Assembly: GCF_021654035.1 (NCBI RefSeq)
Contig: NZ_JAJPDW010000001.1
Location: 496,001-560,000, forward strand
From: Microbacterium aurantiacum
Lineage (GTDB): Bacteria > Actinomycetota > Actinomycetes > Actinomycetales > Microbacteriaceae
Length of the DNA stretch: 64,000 nt
Reading direction: 5' to 3'
Shown here: positions 26,948 through 34,598 of the stretch, piece after piece
How the letters are laid out: each line of letters starts with the position of its first letter
How positions within the stretch are numbered: the stretch's first letter is position 1
Program-made: the position numbers and the translations under genes
The notes under the pieces: model-generated
The model's database searches: none
What the model saw: the letters and a program-made list of their open reading frames with translations, nothing else
What the model was told of the DNA's origin: nothing

Positions 26948-28504
26948 ATGGAGACCACGCACACCTTCGATTACGTCGTCGTCGGCGGCGGCTCTGCCGG
27001 CGCCGCCGTCGCGGCCCGCCTGAGCGAAGACCCGACCGTGACGGTCGGACTGCTCGAGGCCGGTCCGACGGATGTCGACACGGATGTCGTCCTCACGCTC
27101 TCGCGGTGGATGGAGCTGCTCGAGTCCGGCTACGACTGGGACTACCCCGTCGAGCCGCAGGAGAACGGCAACTCCTTCATGCGTCACGCCCGCGCCAAGG
27201 TGCTGGGCGGATGCTCGTCGCACAACTCGTGCATCGCGTTCTGGGCGCCGCGCGAGGACCTCGACGAGTGGGCGCAGAAGCACGGCGCCGAGGGCTGGGA
27301 CGCCGACAGCACCTTCCCCCTCTTCCAGCGCCTCGAGACCAACGAGGACGACGGCGACCACCACGGCCACGACGGGCCTGTGCACCTGATGACCGCCCCC
27401 TCGACCGACCCGTCGGGTGCGGCCCTCCTCGCCGCGTGCGAGCAGGCGGGCATCCCGAACGTCCGGTTCAACACCGGGGAGACAGTGGTCAACGGGGCCG
27501 GGGTCTTCCAGGTGAACCGTCAGCCCGACGGCACGCGCGCGTCGTCGTCGGTGTCGTACCTGCATCCGATCCTCGATCGGGAGAACCTCACGATCCTCAC
27601 TGATGCGCACGTGCGGGAGCTGGAATTCGACGGCGACCGCTGCGTCGGCGTGCAATACGTCGACAACGCCTTCGGCCGCCCGAACCGTATCGCCGCCACG
27701 CGTGAGGTGATCGTCTCGGCCGGGGCGATCAACACCCCGCAGCTCCTGATGCTCTCGGGCATCGGCCCGCGCGAGCATCTCGAAGAGCACGGCATCGAGG
27801 TGCGGGTGGACGCGCCCGGCGTCGGCGCGAACCTGCAGGACCACCCCGAGGGGGTCGTGCAGTGGGAGGCGAAGAAGCCGATGCCGCGCGAGTCGGTGCA
27901 GTGGTGGGAGATCGGTGTCTTCACCCCGACCGAGGAGGGCCTCGATCGCCCCGACCTGATGATGCACTACGGCTCGGTCCCGTTCGACATGCACACCTAC
28001 CGTGCGGGATACCCGACGGCGGAGGAGGTGTTCTGCCTCACGCCGAACGTCACCCACGCCCGGTCGCGCGGGACGGTGCGGCTGCGTTCGCGGGACTACC
28101 GCGACAAGCCGATGGTCGACCCGCGGTACTTCACCGACCCCGAGGGTCACGACATGCGCGTCATGATCGCCGGTATCCGAAAGGCGCGCGAGATCGTCGC
28201 CCAGCCGGCGATGGCGGAGTGGGTCGAGCGCGAGCTCGCTCCGGGAGCGGATGCCGTCACCGACGAGCAGCTCGCCGACTATATCCGACGCACGCACAAC
28301 ACCGTCTACCACCCGGTGGGGACGGCGCGAATGGGCGCGATCGACGACGCGATGTCGCCGGTCGATCCGCAGCTGCGGGTGAAGGGCGTGACCGGCCTCC
28401 GGGTCGCCGACGCCTCGGTGATGCCGGAGATCACGACGGTGAACCCCAACATCACCGTGATGATGATCGGCGAGAAGTGCGCCGACCTCATCCGCGGCGC
28501 GTGA
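26948..28504 (+). CDS. betA: choline dehydrogenase, GMC oxidoreductase family
   Basis: This 518-residue FAD enzyme has the dinucleotide fold YVVVGGGSAGAAVAARLSED at the N terminus, GMC signatures (ARAKVLGGCSSHNSCIAFWA; VIVSAGAINTPQLLMLSGIG) and the C-terminal catalytic histidine in TVYHPVGTARMG. With betB and betT next to it, oxidation of choline to betaine aldehyde is the best assignment, although GMC enzymes also oxidise other alcohols. It starts at ATG 26948 after AAAGGA. No BetI repressor gene is nearby. Confidence 0.9.
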   Translation: METTHTFDYVVVGGGSAGAAVAARLSEDPTVTVGLLEAGPTDVDTDVVLTLSRWMELLESGYDWDYPVEPQENGNSFMRHARAKVLGGCSSHNSCIAFWAPREDLDEWAQKHGAEGWDADSTFPLFQRLETNEDDGDHHGHDGPVHLMTAPSTDPSGAALLAACEQAGIPNVRFNTGETVVNGAGVFQVNRQPDGTRASSSVSYLHPILDRENLTILTDAHVRELEFDGDRCVGVQYVDNAFGRPNRIAATREVIVSAGAINTPQLLMLSGIGPREHLEEHGIEVRVDAPGVGANLQDHPEGVVQWEAKKPMPRESVQWWEIGVFTPTEEGLDRPDLMMHYGSVPFDMHTYRAGYPTAEEVFCLTPNVTHARSRGTVRLRSRDYRDKPMVDPRYFTDPEGHDMRVMIAGIRKAREIVAQPAMAEWVERELAPGADAVTDEQLADYIRRTHNTVYHPVGTARMGAIDDAMSPVDPQLRVKGVTGLRVADASVMPEITTVNPNITVMMIGEKCADLIRGA

Positions 28505-28521
28505 CCGGTTAGCATTCCCGC

Positions 28522-28749
28522 ATGACGACCCCGACACCGATCACCGACGTCTCGATCGGCGGAGACGGCATCCGCCTCGGTCAGTTCCTCAAGTTCGCGG
28601 GCCTGCTCGACTCGGGCGGCGACGTGAAAGAGGCGATCATCGACGGTTACGTCACCGTCAACGGTGAGATCGATCGTCGCCGGGGCCGGCAGTTGCAGCT
28701 CGGCGACGTCGTGGAGTTCGAGGCTCGCCGCGTCCGCGTCTGCGCCTGA
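28522..28749 (+). CDS. S4 RNA-binding domain protein
   Basis: This 75-residue protein is almost entirely an S4 domain: IRLGQFLKFAGLLDSGGDVK, EAIIDGYVTVNGEIDRRRGR and QLQLGDVVEFEARRV. It belongs to the small YaaA/YlmH/Hsp15-like group that binds structured or ribosomal RNA. It lies 17 bp after betA on the same strand, so it may be read through from the bet operon. A hairpin terminator follows at 28773. Confidence 0.88.
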   Translation: MTTPTPITDVSIGGDGIRLGQFLKFAGLLDSGGDVKEAIIDGYVTVNGEIDRRRGRQLQLGDVVEFEARRVRVCA

Positions 28750-28772
28750 GGGGTCACGTCGACCCGGTGCAC

Positions 28773-28804
28773 GTTCCCGCCTTCACCGTCGTGGCGGCGG
28801 GAAC
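28773..28804 (+). terminator. hairpin after the S4 protein gene
   Basis: GTTCCCGCC (28773-28781) pairs with GGCGGGAAC (28796-28804), a perfect 9-bp GC-rich stem. It sits 24 bp after the S4 stop codon and before the GNAT gene, and probably ends the bet transcript. No U-run follows. Confidence 0.6.
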
Positions 28805-28860
28805 ATCGTGCGTCACCGCCGGGTTGTGCTCGCGGGACCACGACCCGCGAAGGACCACGC

Positions 28861-29571
28861 ATGAGCACCATCTCCCTGACGCACCGGGATGTCGACCTCC
28901 TCGACAACCCGAGCTGGCACGCGTTGACCGGCCCGCACGCCCCGTTCGCGATCGGCGGCGATCTCGTCCGCCGCTATCCGCCTGAGGTGGCACCCTTCGT
29001 CGCGGCGCGGAGCTGGGACGACCCACGCGTGTGGGACGCGCTGGCAGAACTCGTCGGACCGGATGCCGAGGTCGGCCTGTCCGGCACCGACGACCCGCCG
29101 CCCCCGGGGTGGGAGATCCTCGGTCACGGTGCGGGGGTTCAGATGGTGGAGACGGACGTTCTGGCGACGCGGCCCTTCGAGGAGGCGATCGAGCTCGGAG
29201 CGGATGATGTCCCCGAGATGCTCGCCCTCGTCGAGCGCAACCAGCCCGGACCCTTCCGCCCGCGCACGCACGAGCTCGGCCGCTACATCGGCATCCGTCG
29301 GGAGGGAAAGCTGATCGCGATGGCCGGCGAGCGCCTGCACCCCGAGGGATGGACCGAGATCAGCGCGGTCGCGACGGATCCCGAATTCCGCGGGCAGGGC
29401 CTCGCGTCGCGTCTCGTGCTCGACGTCGCGTTCCACATCCAACAGCGCGGCGACCGCGCGCTTCTCCACGCGGCCGCGTCGAATACGGGCGCGATCGCCG
29501 TCTACGAGCGGCTCGGCTTCGTTCTGCGTCGCCACACCACGTTCTCGGCAGTCCGCACGCCCGCGATCTGA
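28861..29571 (+). CDS. GNAT family N-acetyltransferase
   Basis: This 236-residue protein has a C-terminal acetyltransferase domain (about residues 100-230). The acetyl-CoA loop is ISAVATDPEFRGQGLASRLV (the R/Q-x-x-G-x-G/A pattern), followed by GDRALLHAAASNTGAIAVYE and RLGFVLRRHTTFSAV, the usual GNAT end. The N-terminal 100 residues are a divergent half seen in FR47-like members. It starts at ATG 28861 after GAAGGA. The substrate is unknown. Confidence 0.9.
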   Translation: MSTISLTHRDVDLLDNPSWHALTGPHAPFAIGGDLVRRYPPEVAPFVAARSWDDPRVWDALAELVGPDAEVGLSGTDDPPPPGWEILGHGAGVQMVETDVLATRPFEEAIELGADDVPEMLALVERNQPGPFRPRTHELGRYIGIRREGKLIAMAGERLHPEGWTEISAVATDPEFRGQGLASRLVLDVAFHIQQRGDRALLHAAASNTGAIAVYERLGFVLRRHTTFSAVRTPAI

Positions 29572-29584
29572 GCCGGAACCGCGC

Positions 29585-29998
29585 TCAGTCCTCCCGGTCG
29601 GCGTCCTCGAGCTCGTCGTCCTCGTAGACGGCGAGGACGTTGCCGGCCGGGTCGCGGAACCACGCGATGTCGGGTCCGCGGTCCGTGGCCCGGACGATCC
29701 CGCGGCTGTCCGAGGGGAACTCGTCGTCGCCGTAGATCTTCGTGACGACTCCTCGCGCGTTGAGGTCGTCGACGGCGGCGTCGATGTCGCGGACCGGAAA
29801 GTTCAGGATCGTGTAGCTCGCGGGTGTGTGGTTCGGCTTGGCGTACACGAGCATGTCGGCACCCGAGTCCAGATGGAGCTCGAGAAAGCCCATGACGTTG
29901 TCCGAGACGTCGAGGCCGAGCACGTCGCCGTAGAAGTGACGCGCCGCCTCGATGTCATCGACGGAGAACCCCGCGAACGCGCGGTCGGTGGTGAACAT
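29585..29998 (-). CDS. VOC family (glyoxalase/dioxygenase fold) protein
   Basis: This 137-residue protein starts at ATG 29998 with GGAGGAG just upstream. It has one vicinal-oxygen-chelate module pair: FAGFSVDDIEAARHFYGDVL, GFLELHLDSGADMLVYAKPN and GPDIAWFRDPAGNVLAVYED. The last block, with xxDPxGNxxxxxE, holds the usual metal-ligand Glu. The C terminus is very acidic. Function cannot be assigned beyond the fold. It converges on the GNAT gene. Confidence 0.88.
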   Translation of the reverse strand: MFTTDRAFAGFSVDDIEAARHFYGDVLGLDVSDNVMGFLELHLDSGADMLVYAKPNHTPASYTILNFPVRDIDAAVDDLNARGVVTKIYGDDEFPSDSRGIVRATDRGPDIAWFRDPAGNVLAVYEDDELEDADRED

Positions 29999-30030
29999 GA
30001 CTCCTCCTTCGAGCGGGCGAGTGTCGGAGA

Positions 30031-30380
30031 TCAGCATCCTCCTGCCGGGATGCCGAGTCCACCCCTTCGTCTCGCGTGCCGGCGCTCAGCGGTCGCGGAT
30101 CGGCATCCGGAGCGAATCCGGACGCGTCGTCCGCGACTCCGAGGAGGGCCGATGCGCGTCGCGCGAGCCACTCCTCTCCGGGGCCGGTCGTTCGCACGCG
30201 CGCCGATGCCGCGGTCGAGTCCCACGCGACGGCGATCGTTCCCGGACCCTCCGGGGTGAGGGTCGACCGCACGAAGCGGCCCGAGGCGAGACGGACCGTG
30301 GGATCGCCCGGGAGCATCGCGAGCGGGGCGAGCACGAGCCCGAGGTCCACCTCCCCGGTCTCGAGCGACGTCTCTCGCAT
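30031..30380 (-). pseudogene. remnant of a DNA-3-methyladenine glycosylase (AlkA-type) gene
   Basis: From ATG 30380 the minus-strand frame reads like the N-terminal domain of actinobacterial AlkA-type glycosylases: VDLGLVLAPLAMLPGDPTVR, STLTPEGPGTIAVAWD and GPGEEWLARRASALLGVADD. After about 110 residues the similarity is lost and seems to pass into another frame (AERRHARRRGGLGIPAGG) before stopping at 30031. The catalytic HhH-GPD domain, which should take about 200 more residues, is absent because the VOC gene begins at once. This is therefore a truncated, inactive gene. The assignment is from memory of the family pattern. Confidence 0.55.
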
Positions 30381-30429
30381 ACGCGGAACTGTAGACCGGC
30401 GGCGCGCCTGACCGGTCATCGAGTCCGGA

Positions 30430-31107
30430 TCAGGCCAGCCCTCGACGTTCGGGGATCAGGTCGATCGAGGCGATCGCGGAGAGGACGCGGGCCATCGCGC
30501 GCGCAGGCTCGGTGAAGAGCGCGTCGTGGACGCGGGCGGTCGTCAGCCGCATCGCTTCGTCGGGGGTGAGCCCGAACCAGTCGCTGACGATCCGGTTCCC
30601 GTGCGGAGTGACCCGCCACAGTTTGTCGGCGTCTTTCACCACGGCGTCCGACGCGCTCTCCGCAGTGAGTCGGGAATCGTGCCCGTCGATGATCGCGACC
30701 ACGCTCCCGATGATGTCGGAGTCTCGCCCGAGCGCGGTCAGGACCTCCGTCGCGATCCGCGCTCCCTCGACCTCGTGCTGACGTACGAGGTCCGGCCGGC
30801 CGCCGCCGGGGGCGATCGCTTCGAGAATCAGCGCGTCCGGCACCGTCGACCACCCGGTGTCGTGCAGGAGGATCGCCGGCAGCACCACCTCGGGTTCGGC
30901 ATCCGGGACGAGCGGAAGCAGCGCCCGTGCGATCCCGTACGCGTAAAGGGTGTGGCTGTCGTTGTTGCGGACAGCGAGGTGCGGCGCTGCGAGCGCCCAG
31001 ACCTCGGCGTCCGCGTCGCGCAGTGCGACGACGCCGGGTACGTCGGATGCCGGAGGGATGTGCGCGCGGATGTCGCGGCCCAGGCGTGTCGAGGTCGGCG
31101 AGCTCAT
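30430..31107 (-). CDS. HD-domain phosphohydrolase, CreD-like (first of two)
   Basis: This 225-residue protein starts at ATG 31107. HD-domain metal motifs are visible: AILLHDTGWSTV (His-Asp) and VVAIIDGHDSRL, with a conserved tail VVKDADKLWRVTPHGNRIVS, then DWFGLTPDEAM. The same blocks occur in the second HD protein of this cluster (38867-39511). In the C. glutamicum 4-cresol pathway the phosphohydrolase CreD removes phosphate from aryl phosphate intermediates. This is a good candidate for that step, or for a related aryl phosphate. It is divergent from the IclR gene, with a palindromic site between, so it is probably controlled with the main operon. Confidence 0.8.
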   Translation of the reverse strand: MSSPTSTRLGRDIRAHIPPASDVPGVVALRDADAEVWALAAPHLAVRNNDSHTLYAYGIARALLPLVPDAEPEVVLPAILLHDTGWSTVPDALILEAIAPGGGRPDLVRQHEVEGARIATEVLTALGRDSDIIGSVVAIIDGHDSRLTAESASDAVVKDADKLWRVTPHGNRIVSDWFGLTPDEAMRLTTARVHDALFTEPARAMARVLSAIASIDLIPERRGLA

Positions 31108-31147
31108 GGCGACACCCTCGCAGGCGCTCGCCGCGTAAGACAACTAT

Positions 31148-31166
31148 GCTTCCACTCATCGGAAGC
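31148..31166. promoter_or_regulatory. IclR-type palindrome in the divergent promoter region
   Basis: GCTTCCACTCATCGGAAGC is an inverted repeat (GCTTCC / GGAAGC with 7-base spacer) lying between the divergent HD and IclR genes. A near-identical site (15 of 17 core bases) lies at 31996-32012. It probably binds the adjacent IclR regulator and controls both directions. Confidence 0.6.
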
Positions 31167-31193
31167 GACGCGGCTTCCGGCGGAGGAGGCGTC

Positions 31194-32045
31194 ATGGCCG
31201 GCGGAGTGAGCACTCCGGGAGAAACGGTGGCGGGCAGGACTCTGGCGATCCTGGCGGTGTTCGAGAAGAGCCTCGCGCCCCGAAGCCTGACGGAGATCAG
31301 CGAGGAGACCGGGATTCCGCTGAGCACGACCCATCGCCTCCTCGCCGAACTCGAGGCGTGGGGCGCGCTGCAGCGCGATGACAACGGGCGCTACCAGATC
31401 GGCCTGCGCCTGTGGGAGCTGGGCCAGCACGCGGGCCGGCAGGTCCGCGACATCGCCCGACCTCTCCTGCAGGACTTGTACAGCCTGACGCAGGAGACCG
31501 TGCACATCGCCGTGCGCGAGCACACCGATGCGCTCTACATCGACCGGGTCTACGGCACTCGGCGTGTGCCGCAGGCCTCGCGGGTGGGTGGGCGTCTGCC
31601 GTTGCACGCGACGGCGGTCGGGAAGGTGCTCCTCGCGCACGAGGAATCATGGGTGCGCGAGGCCGTCCTCGCGCAGCCGCTGGAGAGCCGGACGCCGAAG
31701 ACCCACGTCGACCCGGATGCGCTCCGGATCGAGCTGGATGTCATCCGAGCGCGCGGCTACGCGCTGACCGTCGATGAGGTGCGGCTCGGGTCCGCATCGA
31801 TCGCCGTGCCCGTCTTCCAGTACGACGGCAGCATCGGGGCCGCGCTCGGGCTCGTGACCTCCGCTGAGACCGCCGCCGGTCTCGAGCGGCATCTCCCGGC
31901 GCTCCGGGGTATCGCCCATCGCATCCAGAACAGTGTCGGGCCGTTCCCGCTCCGGACCCTCGTGCCGTCCCGCTCGTCGCGCTCCGCGGAAGTTGCTTCC
32001 GCTCAGCGGAAGGATGCTATCGCGCCCGACACCCGCGGACGTTGA
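31194..32045 (+). CDS. IclR family transcriptional regulator of the cre-like cluster
   Basis: This 283-residue protein starts at ATG 31194 after GGAGGAGG; an upstream in-frame ATG (31146) lies inside the palindrome. The N-terminal winged helix-turn-helix has SLTEISEETGIPLSTTHRLL. The effector domain has GRYQIGLRLWELGQHAGRQV, HATAVGKVLLAHEE and SIAVPVFQYDGSIGAALGLV. The Ser/Arg-rich C terminus is coded over the second palindrome. IclR proteins often control aromatic degradation (PcaR, PobR types). Here it should sense a phenolic substrate or product and control the P450-to-aldehyde-dehydrogenase operon. Confidence 0.92.
   Translation: MAGGVSTPGETVAGRTLAILAVFEKSLAPRSLTEISEETGIPLSTTHRLLAELEAWGALQRDDNGRYQIGLRLWELGQHAGRQVRDIARPLLQDLYSLTQETVHIAVREHTDALYIDRVYGTRRVPQASRVGGRLPLHATAVGKVLLAHEESWVREAVLAQPLESRTPKTHVDPDALRIELDVIRARGYALTVDEVRLGSASIAVPVFQYDGSIGAALGLVTSAETAAGLERHLPALRGIAHRIQNSVGPFPLRTLVPSRSSRSAEVASAQRKDAIAPDTRGR
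31996..32012. promoter_or_regulatory. second IclR-type palindrome, upstream of the P450 gene
   Basis: CTTCCGCTCAGCGGAAG is a perfect 8-1-8 palindrome, about 90 bp upstream of the P450 start and inside the last codons of the IclR gene. A third GGAAG half-site pairs with its left arm (GGAAG-TTG-CTTCC, 31988-32000), which could allow two dimers to bind side by side. Confidence 0.6.
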
Positions 32046-32099
32046 ATGTCACTGCCGCGTCCGACGTGGCGCCCCAGCCCGGACAACGAAGGAGTCGTC

Positions 32100-33422
32100 A
32101 TGGTGGCCCAACCCACCGATCTGCATGATGCAGACACTCAGGATGCCGCCGCCGCAGCTGCCTGCCCGGTGGACCACACCGCCTTCACGGGCGCCGGCGC
32201 CGGCGACTCCGCGCACCACGGGTACGAGCCGTTCGACATGACCGATCCGTTCCCCGCCTACGAGCGCCTCCGCAGCGAGGAGCCCGTGATGTACGACGAG
32301 CGCATCGGCTACTGGGTCGTGACGCGCTGGGCCGATGTCCGCGCGGTCTTCGACGACTGGGAGACGTTCTCGAGTGAGAACGCGCAGGCGCCCGTCCGCG
32401 AACGCGGCGCCGAGGCGACCCGCATCATGAAGGAGGGCGGGTTCACGGCGTACTCCGGTCTCTCGGCACGCATCCCCCCGGACCACACCCGCATCCGCGC
32501 GATCGCCCAGCGCGCCTTCACGCCGCGGCGCTTCAAGGCTCTCGAGCCGACGATCCGCGAGAACACGCGCACCGCGCTGCAGCGCATGCTCGAGAGCCCG
32601 GATCGGCAGGGTGACGTCCTTCATGACATCGCCTTCGACATCCCCACGATCACGATCCTCACGCTGCTCGGTGTCGACCCGGCGATGGTGCCGACCTACA
32701 AGCGGTGGTCGGACTCGCGCGGAGCGATGACGTGGGGCGACCTCAGCGACGAGCAGCAGGTTCCGCATGCGCACAACCTCGTCGAGTACTGGCAGGAGTG
32801 CCAGCGCCTCGTCGTCGAGGCCCACCAGCGCGGCGGCGACAGCCTCATCGCCGACCTCGTCGAAGCGCAGGGCGCGGGCGCAGAGATCACCGATCACGAG
32901 ATCGCCTCGCTCTGCTACAGCCTTCTGTTCGCGGGCCACGAGACCACGACGACACTGATCGCGAACTCGATCCGCGTCCTCCTGTCGCATCGTGAGGCGT
33001 GGGAGGCGATCGTCGCCGATCCGTCGCGCATCCCGTCGGCGATCGACGAGGTGCTCCGCTACAGCGGCTCGATCGTGGCGTGGCGCCGCAAGGCCCTCCG
33101 CGACGCCGAGATCGGGGGAGTGAAGATCCCCGAGGGCGCCGGCATCCTGCTCGTGATGGGGTCGGCCAACCGCGACGAGGAGGTGTTCGCGCACCCCGAG
33201 GTGTTCGACATCGCCCGCACCGACGCGCGCAACCACATGTCGTTCGGCTACGGCATCCACTACTGCCTCGGCAACATGCTTGCCAAGCTCCAAGACCGCA
33301 TCGTCCTGGAGGAGACCGCGGCGGCCGTGCCGAGCCTGCGCCTGACCGGCGAGCCGATCGCCTTCGGCGAAAACCTCTCCTTCCGCGCACCCACTTCCGT
33401 CCCCGTCACCTGGGAGGCCTGA
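32100..33422 (+). CDS. creJ: cytochrome P450, CreJ-like (aryl phosphate methyl hydroxylase candidate)
   Basis: This 440-residue class I P450 starts at ATG 32100 after GAAGGAG. P450 landmarks: I-helix LLFAGHETTTTLIANS, K-helix EVLRYSGSIVAWRR (ExxR), and heme loop SFGYGIHYCLGNMLAKLQ with the thiolate Cys389. In C. glutamicum CreJ oxidises the methyl group of 4-cresol only after the hydroxyl has been phosphorylated. The two phosphotransferase subunits, ferredoxin and reductase encoded just downstream make the same role likely here. One base separates it from the next gene. The symbol rests on gene context, not on a measured similarity. Confidence 0.8.
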   Translation: MVAQPTDLHDADTQDAAAAAACPVDHTAFTGAGAGDSAHHGYEPFDMTDPFPAYERLRSEEPVMYDERIGYWVVTRWADVRAVFDDWETFSSENAQAPVRERGAEATRIMKEGGFTAYSGLSARIPPDHTRIRAIAQRAFTPRRFKALEPTIRENTRTALQRMLESPDRQGDVLHDIAFDIPTITILTLLGVDPAMVPTYKRWSDSRGAMTWGDLSDEQQVPHAHNLVEYWQECQRLVVEAHQRGGDSLIADLVEAQGAGAEITDHEIASLCYSLLFAGHETTTTLIANSIRVLLSHREAWEAIVADPSRIPSAIDEVLRYSGSIVAWRRKALRDAEIGGVKIPEGAGILLVMGSANRDEEVFAHPEVFDIARTDARNHMSFGYGIHYCLGNMLAKLQDRIVLEETAAAVPSLRLTGEPIAFGENLSFRAPTSVPVTWEA

Positions 33423-33423
33423 G

Positions 33424-34512
33424 ATGTCCGACGCCACGCCCTCTGCCCGTCTTTTCATCCGATTCTTCGAGGAGACCGGTCCTGCGCCGATCGAGCTCCT
33501 CGGCGGCAAGTGCGCCTCGCTCGTCGCGCTCACCACTGCGGGGATGCCGGTCCCTCCCGGTTTCGCGATCACGACCGACGCCTACACCGCCTTCATCGAG
33601 CACTCCGGGATCGCCGATGACATCCACGCCCTCCTCGGGTCGATCGACCCCGATGACGTCGCGTCCATCGACCGGGTGTCGGCGCAGATCCGAGAAGAGA
33701 TCCTGAAGCGACCCGTCCCGCGGGAGATCCACGACGAGTTCTCCGAGGCGTACGCCGCGCTGCAGTCGCGCTTCGCGAGCGAGACGCCGGTCGCCGTGCG
33801 TTCGTCCGCGACCGCCGAGGATCTGCCCGATGCGAGTTTCGCCGGGCAGCAGGACACCTACCTCTGGCTCACCGGCCGCGACGACGTCGCCGAGCACGTC
33901 CGCCGCTGCTGGGCATCGCTGTACACCTCCCGCGCCATCGTTTACCGGCTGCGCGCCGGCATCCCCAACGAGGGGCTGTCGATGGCCGTCGCCGTGCAGA
34001 AGATGGTCGACGCGAAGGCCGCCGGCGTCGCGATGACCGTGGACCCCTCGAACGGCGATCGCTCCACGATCGTGATCGATGCGGCCTGGGGCTTGGGAGA
34101 GCTCGTCGTGTCGGGGCTGGTGACCCCCGACAACCTGCACGTCGACAAGGTCATGCTGACGGTGTCGGCCGAGCACATCGGCGACAAGCACGTCGAGCTG
34201 GTTCCGGATGCCGATGCCCGCGGCATCCGCGAGCGTGAGGTCGAGCCCGAGCGTCGCACGGTGCGATGCCTGACCGACGCCGAGGTGACGGCGGTCGCGG
34301 CGATGGCCAAGCGTGCGGAGAAGCACTTCGGCTCGCCGCAGGACATCGAATGGGCGATCGACCGGGGCCTCCCCGAGGGCGAGAACCTGCTCCTCCTGCA
34401 GTCGCGGCCCGAAACGGTCTGGGCGTCGAAGACGAGCGAGACGGCACCGACGACCTCCGGGTTCGGTATCGCCAGCATCACCCAGTCGCTCATGGCCCAG
34501 ATCGGCCGCTGA
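33424..34512 (+). CDS. ATP-binding subunit of a two-part aryl phosphate synthase (CreH/CreI type)
   Basis: This 362-residue protein corresponds to only the N-terminal ATP-grasp part of PEP synthase: LGGKCASLVALTTAGMPVPP, GFAITTDAYTAFIE, PVAVRSSATAEDLPDASFAG, VQKMVDAKAAGVAMTVDPSN, DAAWGLGELVVSGLVTPD and ENLLLLQSRPETVW. It lacks the swivelling-histidine and PEP domains; the histidine domain is encoded by the next gene. The same split is known for phenylphosphate synthase of Thauera and for the 4-cresol phosphorylating enzyme CreHI. It should bind ATP and load phosphate onto the partner's histidine. I do not assign which letter (H or I) it is. Confidence 0.85.
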   Translation: MSDATPSARLFIRFFEETGPAPIELLGGKCASLVALTTAGMPVPPGFAITTDAYTAFIEHSGIADDIHALLGSIDPDDVASIDRVSAQIREEILKRPVPREIHDEFSEAYAALQSRFASETPVAVRSSATAEDLPDASFAGQQDTYLWLTGRDDVAEHVRRCWASLYTSRAIVYRLRAGIPNEGLSMAVAVQKMVDAKAAGVAMTVDPSNGDRSTIVIDAAWGLGELVVSGLVTPDNLHVDKVMLTVSAEHIGDKHVELVPDADARGIREREVEPERRTVRCLTDAEVTAVAAMAKRAEKHFGSPQDIEWAIDRGLPEGENLLLLQSRPETVWASKTSETAPTTSGFGIASITQSLMAQIGR

Positions 34513-34598
34513 CGTCGCGTCGTCCGTTTCGACGCCCTCCTCTTCCCACCCGAAACCTCCCCGAGCACACACCCGAACGCACGCTGAAAGGACCCGAC

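Noticed and set aside
25286..28537. A 1083-codon open frame on the minus strand across betB and betA
   Set aside because: It is antisense to two clearly coding genes. Its composition (Arg, Gly, Val, Asp, His) is that of a shadow frame in high-GC DNA. It has no recognisable domain.
30927..31193. Longer N terminus for the IclR protein
   Set aside because: It would overlap the divergent HD gene and the palindrome. ATG 31194 has a strong ribosome site.
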